NCBI RefSeq assembly: GCF_000764305.2
Contig: NW_025940854.1
Location: forward strand, 1 to 64,000
Reading direction: 5' to 3'
Length of the DNA: 64,000 bases
DNA from: Hyalella azteca
Taxonomy: Eukaryota > Arthropoda > Malacostraca > Amphipoda > Hyalellidae
Shown: piece by piece, positions 24,001 to 33,125 of the stretch
Layout of the letters: each line of letters begins with the position of its first letter
Numbering within the stretch: position 1 is the first letter of the stretch
The notes under the pieces: model-generated
What the model was told of the DNA's origin: nothing
What the model saw: only the letters and a program-made list of their open reading frames with translations
Databases searched by the model: none
Translations under genes and position numbers: made by a program

Positions 24001-27000
24001 TGGTCGTTGATAGAGAACCATGTTTACATAAGCGATAGATAATACTATTTTACCTGAACCCTGCCAGTTTAGATTAAGACAGAACTTATTTGGTTTTAAC
24101 ATTTCTTTTCCAGTACAAGCCACAAACATTTATTGACATAATTGACATAAAGTGTTCAATTGGAAATAAATCAGATAAATTCCATAAACGAGAAGGGATT
24201 GACTCACAATTGTGGAACTGATAAGCCCCAGCCAGAAACTGACGATGAGGATCGGTCCCGGGACCGAACTTGAGGTGCACCTCCATGACGCTACCGGACG
24301 ACGTGAACAATTCAGGCTGAAGAAAATTATCGTTTGCGTCTTTAGGTTCCCGTGTGACGGGACCACAAATGTGGCGCAGTAGGTTGTCTCCTGTCTCTCC
24401 GGCGATGCCGTCGTATATCGCAGCGTCTGAGGAGCATTTCCAGCCCCTGGAAACGAGTATTTTTTTAGATTACAAAGTAGATAAATAATAGGTAGTGCGT
24501 TCCAGGGAACCATTCCTTGATGCAAACAAATTAACAATAAATTATTGAGTCTCGTCGAATATACGGGTGAATACACACGAGGTACTGCTCCGTTTTAGAT
24601 ATGGAGAAACGCAGTATTTTTCTTTAAACATGATATGCTTAGAAATATAAATTTCTTATATTTATCAATGAAGGAGAGATGGTAATATACTCCATGAGGT
24701 TGACGAGTTGAAGATGATGCTCACCCGAGCTGATACTTGAAGAGGGAAATCTGAATAACTTCGTCTTGACTGCCAATGAACCGAAGGGTGCAATGTTTTA
24801 CAGGATTATCAGGCGCTAAACCATCTTTGGTGTCCTCAGATGACTCCAGGTAAGTATCCAAAAATTTCAACTGTCTTCGCAGCTTGGTGCTCCGCGGAAA
24901 ATTTATTCCATTCGAAATGTAGGACTCACCGCTGTCAAAAACATTACCTACCGAAACATTTTTATAAGAAACTTTATATGGAATTTCCACGGAATGACGA
25001 TTTTTCCTTTTCTTCTTCTTCGGTGGCATCGTTGATAACGGAGCTTCAGTTTTGACAGAATAAGTTAGTGGCGTAGGTGAGTGTGGGATGTACGTTGATG
25101 TATCGAAGTTGCCGCTCGACGATTCATTGCCCCAGAACACGCGCACACATTCACTCGGGGCACGAGAGTTGGCACCGTTCAGATCACCTAAGCAGGAAAT
25201 CTTTGTAACTATCAAAATTAATGCTAAAGATAATATTAAATCTGCTTTGCTACATAATTTATAATGCAAAATAGTATATAGAAAACTCCTGGAAATTATA
25301 TTGTAAAAAATATAACTTAGTACTCACTACGGTGAGTGACAGAGGGCTCATTTTCGCGTCGACGAAAACTTGAGGTCACGGACGGACGGACAGACAGACA
25401 GACGGACATGGCAAGCACAATAGTGCATTTTTTCCATAAATGAGAAAATGCGCTAAAAAGNCATTTTTGTTATTCACGTTAAACGAAGTAACTATGAGTA
25501 AAGTCTAGATTCACAGATGTGCAAGATTTCCAAGAAAATGATCGCAATTTTCCACATGTATAACATCAATTTGAAGAATACTGTTCCTAAAAACGGATTT
25601 TAAGATTAATTCTATGCAATTCACCCTGTAGGCAGGTCCATGACTGTAAAGCTCAGTGTTCCCGTAGCGGCAGCTGAGCGCATGGCGAAGAGATATTTAC
25701 AGCGCGTGTGTGGCGGGTAGAGACCAGGGTGCCCGGGAGACGTTAGGTGGCATGGGCGCTCCGATGTGCAGTGGATGTCTTCGTACAGCCAGTCGCACGC
25801 TGCAGGATAAAGTTTCTCCGGTAAGATTTAACATAAAACAAAAAAAAAAACAAATAGAGTTAAAATGTAGCAAACGGACGCTCGGATGTGCAATGGATGT
25901 CTTCGTACAGCCAGTCACACGCTGCAGGATAAAGTATCTCAGGTAAGATTTATAAAAAAAAAATAGAGTTAAAATGTAGCAAATGCAAATCATCTACCTA
26001 CTGTAGTTCCCATAGTTACAGGTGACTGTTAATAGAAATTTTATTGCTTGCGGATGTATGAAGCTTCATCGATAAGCTTTAAAGTCTAACCCAATTGAAG
26101 TCACAGAGTAGCATATACAAAACTGTCAACCTATTTCCCCAATTATACATGATTGTTACCCCGTCAGTTCAGTGAATTAAAAAATTACGCACTGATTATA
26201 ATACACTGATAAATTGAAAAATACATGGCTACAATAATTATTAATAGAAATGATCAGAACACATATATATGAGCCACTAACTTGTATACTGGACTCGGGA
26301 CCCAACTACGATGATCAGGTTAAGCTCCATTAAACTTCCAGTTACAGTATATGGTGTGAAGAACTGCTTGGATTGCCGTTATCAGTAGAATTTGTAATAT
26401 TCATTAAGACTGTTTTTGTGGTTACAGAGTGATTGAATTTTTTCATATAAGGTCAATGGAGAAAATTACATGGAAATCTCAATGTTCAGAAACAAGGCTT
26501 CAATCCCTTATCGACATATTCTGTTTTTCGATCAGATAAAAACATAAGATATTTTCGATGTTATATCGGTCAACAGTCATCGAGATAGGAACTGAAAAAA
26601 AATTATTTGTATTTGCAGATTGCGGCTGGTTCTTGTAGACTTCATAAATCCACTTACATAGGTGAAATATTGAAAACAAAGTGTACTTCAAGCTAGATAT
26701 GTCATCGAGTTAATTCATTCATACTTATTCCGTTTCTATCATAAAGCAAGTTAGGTCCTTCCCGCTCTTTCCTTTATCATTGAAAATGTACGTCAATGTT
26801 TGGTCCATTTCGCCTAGCAAGTTTTCATCATTAAAAATGTTAGCTCATTCCCACTCAGTCCATTTTCATCATAGAAAATATTAGGTCCATCTAACTACGT
26901 CTCCTTGAACTCATATCACAGAACAACTTAAAGTCCTCTCCAATCTGTCTTTTACCTTCACTGAACATTGGTCATCTATATACCCACACGGTCCATTTCT

Positions 27001-30000
27001 TTAATTGAACATGTTTTCAATTTCAATGGTTTTTTCCACTACGCCCAGCTGTATAATGAAGAAATTTAAATCTTTTCCGCTCAGTTCATTTATATCATTG
27101 AACAATGAACATGCCAGGTCCTATTCACTCATGACCATCACTGAACAGTGAACGTGCTAGGGCCAACCCGCAGATCACGTTATAGGAGCCGTCGGCTTGG
27201 TCGCCAGTCAATGTCCCATGACGCACAGGGAAGAAGATTAGATATTTACTTTGATAGTTGATGACGCGGAGAAATGGGGTTTCAAAAGGGTCGAGTCAGC
27301 AATATGTTAGTAGAGTATAGTTTTCTTACAAGTGGCCATGAAATTCGTAAATGTTTTTTCTAGGTCGATTCAAAATTTTCGTACCGGATGCTGACCGAAC
27401 AATTCAGCACTCAGATGGAAGCGGCAGACTTGAGATATGCTGTCATTGGCTCTATGAATTAGGCACTAAATTAGGGTAAATATAAAAGAAAACGCGAAGA
27501 GTGAAGAAGTAATTATTATTGACCTGAACTCGAGCAGAACGCTTGGTCCTGAGAAGGTGACGACCTGATGCTCTGATTTTAACAAGTAACAACAATGATG
27601 ACAAATTCACGCTAATGTTATGTTACACTCAGACTGTTATGCATGCTGACTTATCATGTACATGGAATATAAAAATAATTATTTTTGACCTGAACTCGAG
27701 CAGAACGCTTGGTCCTGAGAAGGTGACGACCTGATGCTAGTATTTTAACTAGTAACAACAATGATGACAAATTCATGATAATGTTATGTTGCATTCAGAC
27801 TGTTATGCGTGACTCATCATGTACATGAAATATAAAGGTAATTATTATTGACCTGAACTCGAGCAATACGCTTGGTCCCGAGAAGGTGACGACCTGATGC
27901 TCTGTGCCGCACAGCGTTGCTATGAGGGCGCTGCTCGTCGAGGTGCCGGCATACAGCGCGATGTAGTTGCTGCTACAGGACCTGCTTTATACAGCAATAA
28001 TTTCAAACTTAACTCACCGATTGTTCGTGAAAATAAATCTTTAACTAGATAAATGTGTAATGATTATTGCTACAAACAAGCAAATTATAAAGTAATAATT
28101 TACGTGTTAAAGAATAAATTTAGACAGTATTTAATCGATGTTAACAGACGCAAAAGATAAAAATATAAGGTAAAAATCAACTGTCCATATACCGTATCGT
28201 CGCTGACTTTAATGAAGACTAACTTATACACATTTTTGTTATTCACGTTAAACGAAGTAACTATGAGTAAAGTCTAGATTCACAGATGTGCAAGATTTCC
28301 AAGAAAATGATCGCAATTTTCCACATGTATAACATCAATTTGAAGAATACTGTTCCTAAAAACGGATTTTAAGATTAATTCTATGCAATTCACCCTGTAG
28401 GCAGGTCCATGACTGTAAAGCTCAGTGTTCCCGTAGCGGCAGCTGAGCGCATGGCGAAGAGATATTTACAGCGCGTGTGGGGCGGGTAGAGACCAGGGTG
28501 CCCGGGGGATGTTAGGTGGCACGGACGCTCGGATGTGCAGTGGATGTCTTCGTACAGCCAGTCGCACGCTGCAGGATCAAGTTTCATCGGATTTATATTA
28601 CAAAAAAAGAGTTAAAATGTAATAAATGCAAATCTGTCAACCACAATTATAGGTGATTGTTTCTAGAAACGTTATCGCATTCGGATGTATGAAGTTTCAC
28701 AGATAAGCTTAAAAGTCAAAAACCCAAATAGATTTATAAAAGTAGCAAATGCAAAACTGTCAACCTATTTCCCCCAATTATTGATTATTGTTAACCAAGT
28801 TCAGATAAAAGAATGAAAAAATTACACACTTATTATGATACACTGAGAAATTGAAAAATACATGGCTCCANCACTGCTACAATTCTGCTGTGCCTAACCG
28901 CCCGGCCTCCTTGCCGATTCTGACCAGAAACTGGCGAACAGAGCTGGGATCGAACCCGCGCCTCTCTGCTCCAATCCTGGTACTCTGAACTTTAACCATT
29001 GGGCCATGTCATGATTAATACCTGTATATGACGGTTGCACGGCCGGTATCGCTGAAGATGACGGCTGGCGGATGAAGACGCTGGTCTTGTCCGCAGATTT
29101 TGACGGCGGTGTGACCATCAGGGCGGTGGACGTCTTCTAAGCGACGTCCGTCTTCAGGAACGTTGAGCTCTGCGTCGCCCCCGAGCTCTTCTCGCAGACG
29201 ACGTTCTCCGTCAGACAGCTCGACGTAGCCTCCTCTACATCTGGTAGACAGGATACCAAAATAATCAATACCAAAATTAAATTGAATTAGATAAGAAAAC
29301 TTGGATAATCTTAGGTTTTAGATAATCTTTGATAGATTAGATTAGATTAGAAATCTTAAATTTAAAGTAATAATAATTAATTAATGATTGTGATTTCTAC
29401 AGGGATAATTTAGTAATTTTTCAAGTAATTTTGCATTCATGCGAATGAAATAAAAATGACGGGAAATATTAATAATTGTCTTTGTTAGGATATGATATGG
29501 AAGAGTTGGAAAAGATTTTATTATGCAAAGAGTTACTAAGGGTGGAAGTGCATAAGTTTCAAGAACTGCAAAGATTAGAATCACAATGCAAAAAGATTGA
29601 CAGGGTGAACTGATCCGACTTCTTCAAATACTGTTCGAAAGTAAGTTATTTCAATTACTACGCAATATTTTAGATCACTGTTCACCGTGAATTATTGCAA
29701 AATTATATTCCGTATATAATTCCACTCCAGAGTTGGTTAAGTCCGAGTCTGGCTGTGCTTGCAGGCGAATGCTGCAACAGGTCGAAAATTAGGAATTAAT
29801 TAATTAAGAAAAATTGGCGAAAATTCGAAATTCACCATTTGAATATTTTTTTTATAAAATTGTCACGAAATTTCTTGATTAATGTTATCGGTTTTTAGCA
29901 GTATATGTTGTTATAAAACCCTTAGTTTTTGCTTTCAACGACTCAATGCTGATGGTAGAAATGAAAAAAAACCTTGAAAATGTGTATTAACATCAGATAA

Positions 30001-33000
30001 AGCAATTGCTCACGCGGTGCCGTTGATGGATGACCCGACATGGATGAGCCTGTGCAGCTGGATCTCAACCCTGTGTCCAGGAGGGGCGCTCAAAGAGTAC
30101 CAGCAGAGGAGGGGGGGCGTGAGGTCAGCGGGGGGCGACAACGACCCCCCGAGGGTGCCTGCACTCACACTCAGCAACCCTCCGTCGATGGTCACGTTGC
30201 ACACTGCGGTGCACAGCACAATGCACAAAATTGAATGAAATACAAAACGATGCATGCTTTTTGGTGAAAAAGATGACAATATATACAGATTATGTGTCCA
30301 TTTCGATTATATTATTATTTGTAACGTTGGCGATAACGATATTGTCACTCGCAGTTGGCCGTCGATGGTCACATTGCAAACTGCGGTGCACAGCATATTA
30401 TACATAAATGAATGAACTACAAAACGATGCATGCTTTTTAATGAAAAAGATACAATATATGCAGATTATGTTGCCATTTCAATTATACATTGCATACTGC
30501 GGTGCACAGCACAATACACAGAAATGAATGAACTACAAAACGATGAATGCTTTTTGATGAAAAAGATGAGAATATATACAGATTATGTGTCCATTTCGAT
30601 TATATATATATATATATCATCGGTGGTAACGTTGGCGCAAACGATATTGTCACTAGCAGTAGGAATCTTTAGGTAAAACTTTATGAACATTGTAATTTGC
30701 AGAGATCACGACGCTTTAAGATTCGGTTCCAAGAGATCCTGGCTTAGAAAATTCCTGTAAAACAAGCTGTTGAACCGACGCAACCATAGTTGTGCAAGTG
30801 ATGTTGTTTACTTTTGTTGCAGTGATGTTGCAGACCGCACTGTGCGCAACGATGCGGGTTGCTGACACCACACGGGCACGCAACGCGCGGGACGCAACAG
30901 GCGCATCCTCGGCCGTTGCTGACATCGGGCGTATCTCGTGAGGCCCCGTCAGGAGACGTGCAGTGACAGCCTGTTGCTGACACCGTCCATAGGTCTATCT
31001 GGTCTGTAGACGAGGTATATATGTCACACGGACACAGGTCTATGTCTATTTGGTCTGTAAGACGAGCTATATATGTCACACAGACACAGGTCTATGTCTA
31101 TTTGGTCTGTAAGACGAGCTATATATGTCACACAGACACAGGTCTATGTCTATTTGGTCTGTAAGACGAGCTATATATGTCACACGCACACAGGTCTATG
31201 TCTATCTGGTCTGTAAGACGAGCTATATATGTCACACTGACACAGGTCTATGTCTATCTGGTCTGTAAGACGAGCTATATATGTCACACTGACACAGGTC
31301 TATGTCTATCTGGTCTGTAAGACGAGCTATATATGTCGAATGAATAAGCACATGAAAAAGCACAGACTGCATTGAATAAGGAATTTTGAGCACATTTTGA
31401 TATAATTATTGTTTTGAATGATGACCAACTGCAAATGATGAAAACAGCAATTGGAAATCAGTAAAGTAATTGTGTGACATGAACCAAATCAGAACTGACA
31501 AGCTATTAGCTGTATATTTTCGCAATAGAATTCACTCATTTTTACACGCATAATGCTTATCAATAAATCACGATATTTTCAGCTCTTAAAAACACGTCCC
31601 AACTTCACTCTGCTTCGGAAGTTTAAGTGCATTCTATTAACAGCAATCACTCCCATGATAAAAGGAGAGCTCGCTAATTTCGAGTCGATTAGCATCCGCT
31701 CAGCCAATCTTGAATTGGAGAAGCTTCTATATAAGCAGCTTTGCATATCGAAGAGCTTGCAGCACTTCTTGCCTGAATATAAAGGCTCAAGAATTGGCCA
31801 TGAGAACAGGTAAATAAGGTGAATAAATGCAAATTTTGTAAATAAAAAATACGAGGTATTGGTAATATGAGATGGAGGTAATGAAGCAGGAAAGAGGAGG
31901 TAATATATTTATTTATAATAATTTTGAAATCATCGAAGACTAAAAAGGAAATGACATGAAAATGAGATCGTTCTTGAGCTCCGCGAAAAAATTATAAATT
32001 TATAATATATTTTCAATTGAGAGAAATAAATACTTTGTCTTTGAATTTTTTAACCAATGTGCTTGAAATGATTTTGAGTAGACAATGCTTCCGCATTTAT
32101 CATTACCATAATTTTTCTTCATGTTGTGAAATAAATAAAAGATTTCGACATAGATCTCACTTCAACTTCCAAACAACTTTCAAACAACTCCTAAATGCCA
32201 GAATAGGCGAATATTCACATTGTTTTAGTAGTGGGCGTTCGTTTAGAGCCCTGAACTGAGCCTGCTGGTTCACTAAAACGTCAGTGTGCGTTCGTTTAGA
32301 GCCCTGAACTGAGCCTGCTGGTTCACTACAACGTTAGTGGGCGTTCGTTTAGAGCCCTGAACTGAGCCTGCTGGTTCACTAAAACGTTAGTGGGCGTTCG
32401 TTTACTGCCCTGAACTGAGCCTGCTGGTTCACTAACACGTCCTCACAATTAAAAAGTATATCAGATGCATTAATGTCTAACACTAGGGAACCATGAAGGT
32501 AGCCAAAAACAAAATACGTTTATAAAATCGTAAAAATAATTAACGTGCGAACAGAATTGGAAACGCATTATGGTGCAATATTAATCTGGCTTTCCACGTA
32601 ATGAGGATCTTTCAAACCTCCGTTGGGCCAGTTGAATTGACCATTTGGGTTCTGTGTCTGAACTTGTAAATAATTATGATTAGATAAGCCTGTTAGTGAA
32701 TTGAAATGGAAGCTTTATTCTAATAATTATGATGCCTATAAATGTGCCTCATAAATCCGAAATGGTAGGTATTTAGATCAAAGGTTGTTTCATCCATCCA
32801 TTTGATATTAATGAAAATCTTTAAAACTGCGAAAAAGAGCGACTAATGCTACCTAGATTGAATACATACATTGAGATAGGGATTAATTCACTTTGAAATT
32901 TCATCATTTTCATCATTTGAAATTTGAAAAATTAATCATTTTTCGTTGAAATATTTACCAGAAGATGATGGTAGAATTGGTGTCCAGACGATGTCAGCGG

Positions 33001-33079
33001 AGGCCCCAGTCGCCGAAAGGATAACGGTCGGCAGAAGGTAAGTCCAAAATAACGCGTCTACGCTCGCACCGACAGCCAT
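14184..33079 (-). CDS. Multi-CUB-domain type I membrane protein (scrambled and partly duplicated)
   Basis: The minus-strand exons encode a secretory-pathway protein built of CUB domains: paired Cys, SPGHPGLYP-type turns, and several copies of the xxCG motif followed by a strand. It starts with a signal peptide at 33079 and ends with a single predicted transmembrane helix and a tail of about 250 residues at 14184. Splice phases agree between exons 1-2-3, 5-6, 8-9-10-11-12-13-14-15 and 15-16. They fail between 3 and 5 and between 7 and 8, beside the N joins at 28871 and 25461, so exons are missing there. The nearest families I know are arthropod multi-CUB proteins of the suppressor-of-lurcher/neuropilin-tolloid kind; the exact orthologue is uncertain. 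Several exons occur in second or third copies elsewhere in the window. Confidence 0.8.
15246..15294 (-). pseudogene. CUB gene exon 15, broken copy B
   Basis: Only the donor-side 50 bases are present. At about 15294 the sequence jumps to what is intron at 20337 in copy A, equivalent to a deletion of about 660 bp. Confidence 0.7.
15530..15665 (-). CDS. CUB gene exon 14, copy B
   Basis: The same 136-bp exon as 20899-21034, with both splice sites. The differences seen are synonymous. Here the acceptor boundary is present once, not nine times. Confidence 0.75.
16762..16884 (-). pseudogene. CUB gene exons 12 and 13 fused by deletion, copy B
   Basis: Reading minus, exon 12 starts normally (gggtcag acceptor at 16885) but at about 16816 it changes from GHYS straight into the middle of exon 13 (TCGAAATACCAATCGATG). 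About 620 bp including the intron are missing compared with copy A. The fusion shifts frame. Confidence 0.78.
17377..17484 (-). pseudogene. CUB gene exon 11, truncated copy B
   Basis: It matches the last 36 codons of 23325-23492 with mainly synonymous changes, then ends at the N (17485) and a 74-bp array. The donor is gtctct here instead of gtaact. Confidence 0.72.
17486..18135. repeat. 74-bp tandem array next to adapter
   Basis: Eight full units and one partial unit (ttcaggactcgggagaacac...) have an exact 74-bp period. Single-base variants occur in unit 7 (near 17933) and unit 9 (near 18099). It begins directly after the N at 17485 and ends at the adapter. Confidence 0.9.
18136..18173. other. 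Nextera mate-pair junction adapter (contaminant)
   Basis: CTGTCTCTTATACACATCT is followed at once by its exact reverse complement, the 38-bp junction of two Tn5 mosaic ends used in Nextera mate-pair libraries. It is not biological. Confidence 0.97.
18874..19002 (-). CDS. CUB gene exon 6, copy B
   Basis: The same 129-bp exon as 27853-27981, with acceptor actcag and donor cag|gtcaat. The donor boundary is duplicated once, near 18700. Confidence 0.75.
19258..19445 (-). pseudogene. CUB gene last exon fused to exon 5 (chimeric)
   Basis: Reading minus from 19445, the last-exon start (TQWDLHIGVRLFL, LLLLASAN) runs without an intron into the middle of exon 5 (TRCKYLFAMRSAAATGT) at 19343, out of frame. 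Two distant exons are thus joined inside coding sequence. Confidence 0.75.
19630..19767 (-). CDS. CUB gene exon 15 (copy A)
   Basis: The only acceptor giving the right phase is ggtgcag at 19768; the donor is tgg|gtcagt. The peptide has QRDWMISWHSQRSGVIVTDV, then AFVTPMPEHSRPLHTRPSG. It reads as the last strands of the final CUB and a linker to the membrane exon. Copy B at 15246-15294 is broken. Confidence 0.65.
20899..21034 (-). CDS. CUB gene exon 14 (copy A)
   Basis: Acceptor ctgctagcag, donor cac|gtgagt. The peptide SCTTWNLTIGAFTRAGGWQG, then MGEVCGGGIRRQFTYRADHS ends AAAVT. Its acceptor boundary is repeated about nine times upstream (to about 21520). Confidence 0.82.
21022..21520. repeat. 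About nine copies of CUB exon 14 acceptor boundary
   Basis: Units of about 54-59 bp share gatcctgctcgcagattatt and ccagtaatgaaaagatatt. Some alternate between a gattttttcaaac and a tttttatttaaaaac tail. The first unit overlaps the exon's first four bases. The last two copies are more diverged. Confidence 0.85.
22155..22280 (-). CDS. CUB gene exon 13 (copy A)
   Basis: Acceptor attttctcag matches the phase of exon 12. The peptide LLVPPSDDSVPSSTFLHTNC then PWVIEIPIDVVLTVIVQPPT follows a CUB NxxCxWxIxxP pattern. The donor (aatg|gtcaga) is weak but leaves the right phase for exon 14. Confidence 0.75.
22746..22902 (-). CDS. CUB gene exon 12 (copy A, intact)
   Basis: Acceptor gggtcag, donor cag|gttagt. 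The peptide LLPPMRLRSTGGVEVRYHLG, then HYSWLSPGFNFTLEYAFPPP ends CGQLFHNTPA. The GVEVRYxxG...GFNFTLEY pattern is the last strand of a CUB, followed by the next domain's Cys. Confidence 0.82.
23325..23492 (-). CDS. CUB gene exon 11 (copy A, intact)
   Basis: 56 codons in phase 0, acceptor catgacag, donor cag|gtaact. The peptide includes SRHCATYCGSEGCQCQPTQL, then LLFLDTKLQRIIGCLCGDVQ. Six cysteines and the CLCG motif fit the CUB second half. A truncated copy is at 17377-17484. Confidence 0.8.
23535..23660. repeat. Short tandem repeats in CUB intron 10
   Basis: ggatcaagggtaaataa occurs three times, followed by variants of atgaagttaattggattgt-. Confidence 0.6.
23821..23999 (-). CDS. CUB gene exon 10
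   Basis: Acceptor gaccag, donor gtg|gttagt. The peptide HMSGTKKPNSACDVMFYGAA later has KIQQPGASLLWNMEGPLSCS then YLMVPAVNQSLTLV: a CUB start with a Cys pair and a GxIxxPG turn. Confidence 0.8.
24208..24446 (-). CDS. CUB gene exon 9: CUB C-terminal half
   Basis: Acceptor tttccag, donor att|gtgagt. It contains WKCSSDAAIYDGIAGETGDN, LLRHICGPVT and ELFTSSGSVMEVHLKFGPGT, the CUB AxYDG...ICG...LFTSSGSxMEV pattern. The phase joins exons 8 and 10. Confidence 0.85.
24725..25187 (-). CDS. CUB gene exon 8: long linker and CUB start
   Basis: Acceptor tgcttag, donor gg|gtgagc, 463 bp. After SECVRVFWGNESSSGNFDTS comes a polar insert of about 90 residues with the strongly basic run PPKKKKRKNRHS. Then CTLRFIGSQDEVIQISLFKY, a typical CUB xCTLxFxGxxxExVxI strand. 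Phase matches exon 9 but not exon 7, so at least one exon between them is missing. The basic run could be a processing site; that is inference. Confidence 0.75.
25309..25460 (+). mobile_element. Fold-back element, copy 2
   Basis: Same element as at 362-519: it carries TTAGTACTCACTACGGTGAG, the (acgg)n/(acag)n run, and ends GAGAAAATGCGCTAAAAAG directly at the N (25461). Confidence 0.75.
25625..25799 (-). CDS. CUB gene exon 5, copy B
   Basis: Same 175-bp exon as at 28394-28568, with both splice sites. The few differences in the region checked are synonymous (for example in SERPCHLTSPG). A partial repeat of its acceptor end follows at about 25870-25930. It lies right after the N at 25461 in a block nearly identical to 28231-28800. 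Confidence 0.75.
26304..27226. repeat. Large duplicated block, copy A (pairs with 36939-38081)
   Basis: It starts aactacgatgatcaggttaa and ends with the exon 7 fragment at acgcac. It is homologous along its length to 36939-38081. The second copy has extra 43-bp units near its right end. Confidence 0.85.
27168..27226 (-). CDS. CUB gene exon 7 fragment (copy A)
   Basis: The short open segment VRHGTLTGDQADGSYNVICG ends at cgg|gttggc and resembles a CUB central strand with the xxCG motif. No acceptor AG precedes it. At 27226 the sequence switches to what is intron elsewhere, so its 5' part has been lost. An identical fragment is at 38023-38081. Confidence 0.5.
27521..27865. repeat. Three copies of CUB exon 6 donor boundary
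   Basis: gacctgaactcgagcagaac followed by cttggtcctgagaaggtgac lies at 27521, 27687 and (true exon) 27850, spaced 166 and 163 bp. The parallel copy at 18.7 kb has two (18700 and 18871). Confidence 0.85.
27853..27981 (-). CDS. CUB gene exon 6: second CUB domain, C-terminal half (copy A)
   Basis: 129 bp, acceptor taaagcag, donor cag|gtcaat. The peptide SCSSNYIALYAGTSTSSALI then ATLCGTEHQVVTFSGPSVLL ends EF, with the CUB pattern CxxNYIxLYAG...LCG...SGPSxLLEF. The donor boundary is repeated downstream at about 27687 and 27521. Confidence 0.85.
28394..28568 (-). CDS. CUB gene exon 5: second CUB domain start (copy A)
   Basis: Acceptor cctgcag, donor gg|gtgaat, 175 bp. The peptide CDWLYEDIHCTSERPCHLTS then PGHPGLYPPHTRCKYLF and ends FTVMDLPTG: the CUB start with its SPGHPGLYPP turn and Cys pair. 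Phase leads correctly into exon 6. Two other copies exist (25625-25799 complete; 19258-19343 truncated). Confidence 0.85.
28876..29014 (-). mobile_element. tRNA-derived SINE
   Basis: In the minus sense there is an A box TGGCCCAATGG (29006-28996) and a B box GGTTCGATCCC (28956-28946), spaced as in a tRNA-like pol III promoter. A further 60 bases follow, up to the N at 28871. It is inserted immediately after the exon 3 donor. Confidence 0.75.
29022..29234 (-). CDS. CUB gene exon 3: first CUB domain, C-terminal half
   Basis: Phase matches exon 2. The peptide begins GGYVELSDGE and later has VKICGQDQRLHPPAVIFSDT and ATVIY, the typical CUB YVEVxDG...CG...S pattern. The donor cag|gtatta is followed within about 10 bp by a SINE. 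The final strand of this CUB is not in the following exon, which enters in the wrong phase, so an exon is missing. Confidence 0.75.
30014..30203 (-). CDS. CUB gene exon 2: first CUB domain, N-terminal half
   Basis: Acceptor accgcag, donor gc|gtgagc. It encodes CNVTIDGGLLSVSAGTLGG, then LLCWYSLSAPPGHRVEIQL and ends SINGT. The Cys, the xCWYxLxAPxGxRVEI strand pattern and the phases fit a CUB start. The acceptor boundary recurs at about 30369 and 30487. Confidence 0.8.
30188..30540. repeat. Copies of CUB exon 2 acceptor boundary
   Basis: gatggtcacgttgcacactg then cggtgcacagcacaatgcac (30188) recurs at about 30367 and 30486. The intron between (cgatgcatgctttttggtga, gattatgtgtccatttcgat) is repeated too. 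Confidence 0.8.
30690..30990 (-). other. Cys-rich open segment in CUB intron 1
   Basis: A minus-strand frame open over 110 codons (30744-31079) has about 15 Cys in its middle (GRGCACCVPRVACPCGVSNP). The DNA contains internal gttgctgacacc repeats, and exon 1 splices in phase directly to exon 2. I suspect it is repeat-driven rather than an exon. Confidence 0.3.
31010..31335. repeat. 52-bp tandem array, about six units
   Basis: The unit contains ggtctgtaagacgagctata then tatgtcacac(a/t)gacacaggtc. Units differ by single bases. Confidence 0.88.
32230..32440. repeat. 53-bp tandem array, four units
   Basis: CGTTCGTTT starts at 32236, 32289, 32342 and 32395, an exact 53-bp period; the unit continues agagccctgaactgagcctg. 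Confidence 0.92.
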
Positions 33080-33125
33080 GAGAAGCGTGGACACTGTAAT
33101 GCACCTCTGCCGCGAGCCGATGAGA
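32959..33125 (-). CDS. CUB gene exon 1: signal peptide
   Basis: The acceptor-like ttttcttgcag lies upstream at 33126 and the donor is g|gtaaat. From the ATG at 33079 the peptide MAVGASVDALFWTYLLPTVI continues LSATGASA then DIVWTP, a good signal peptide with a likely cut after ASA. It leaves in phase 1, matching exon 2. The frame is open upstream to the acceptor, so an earlier start is possible. Confidence 0.65.

Noticed and set aside
28876..29014. Functional tRNA gene
   Set aside because: A and B boxes are present but no cloverleaf with acceptor pairing could be drawn, and the sequence continues as a SINE body.
30744..31079. Cys-rich 111-codon frame as a CUB gene exon
   Set aside because: Exons 1 and 2 already join in phase, and the frame is built from internal repeats and runs into the 52-bp array. 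Kept only as a low-confidence note.
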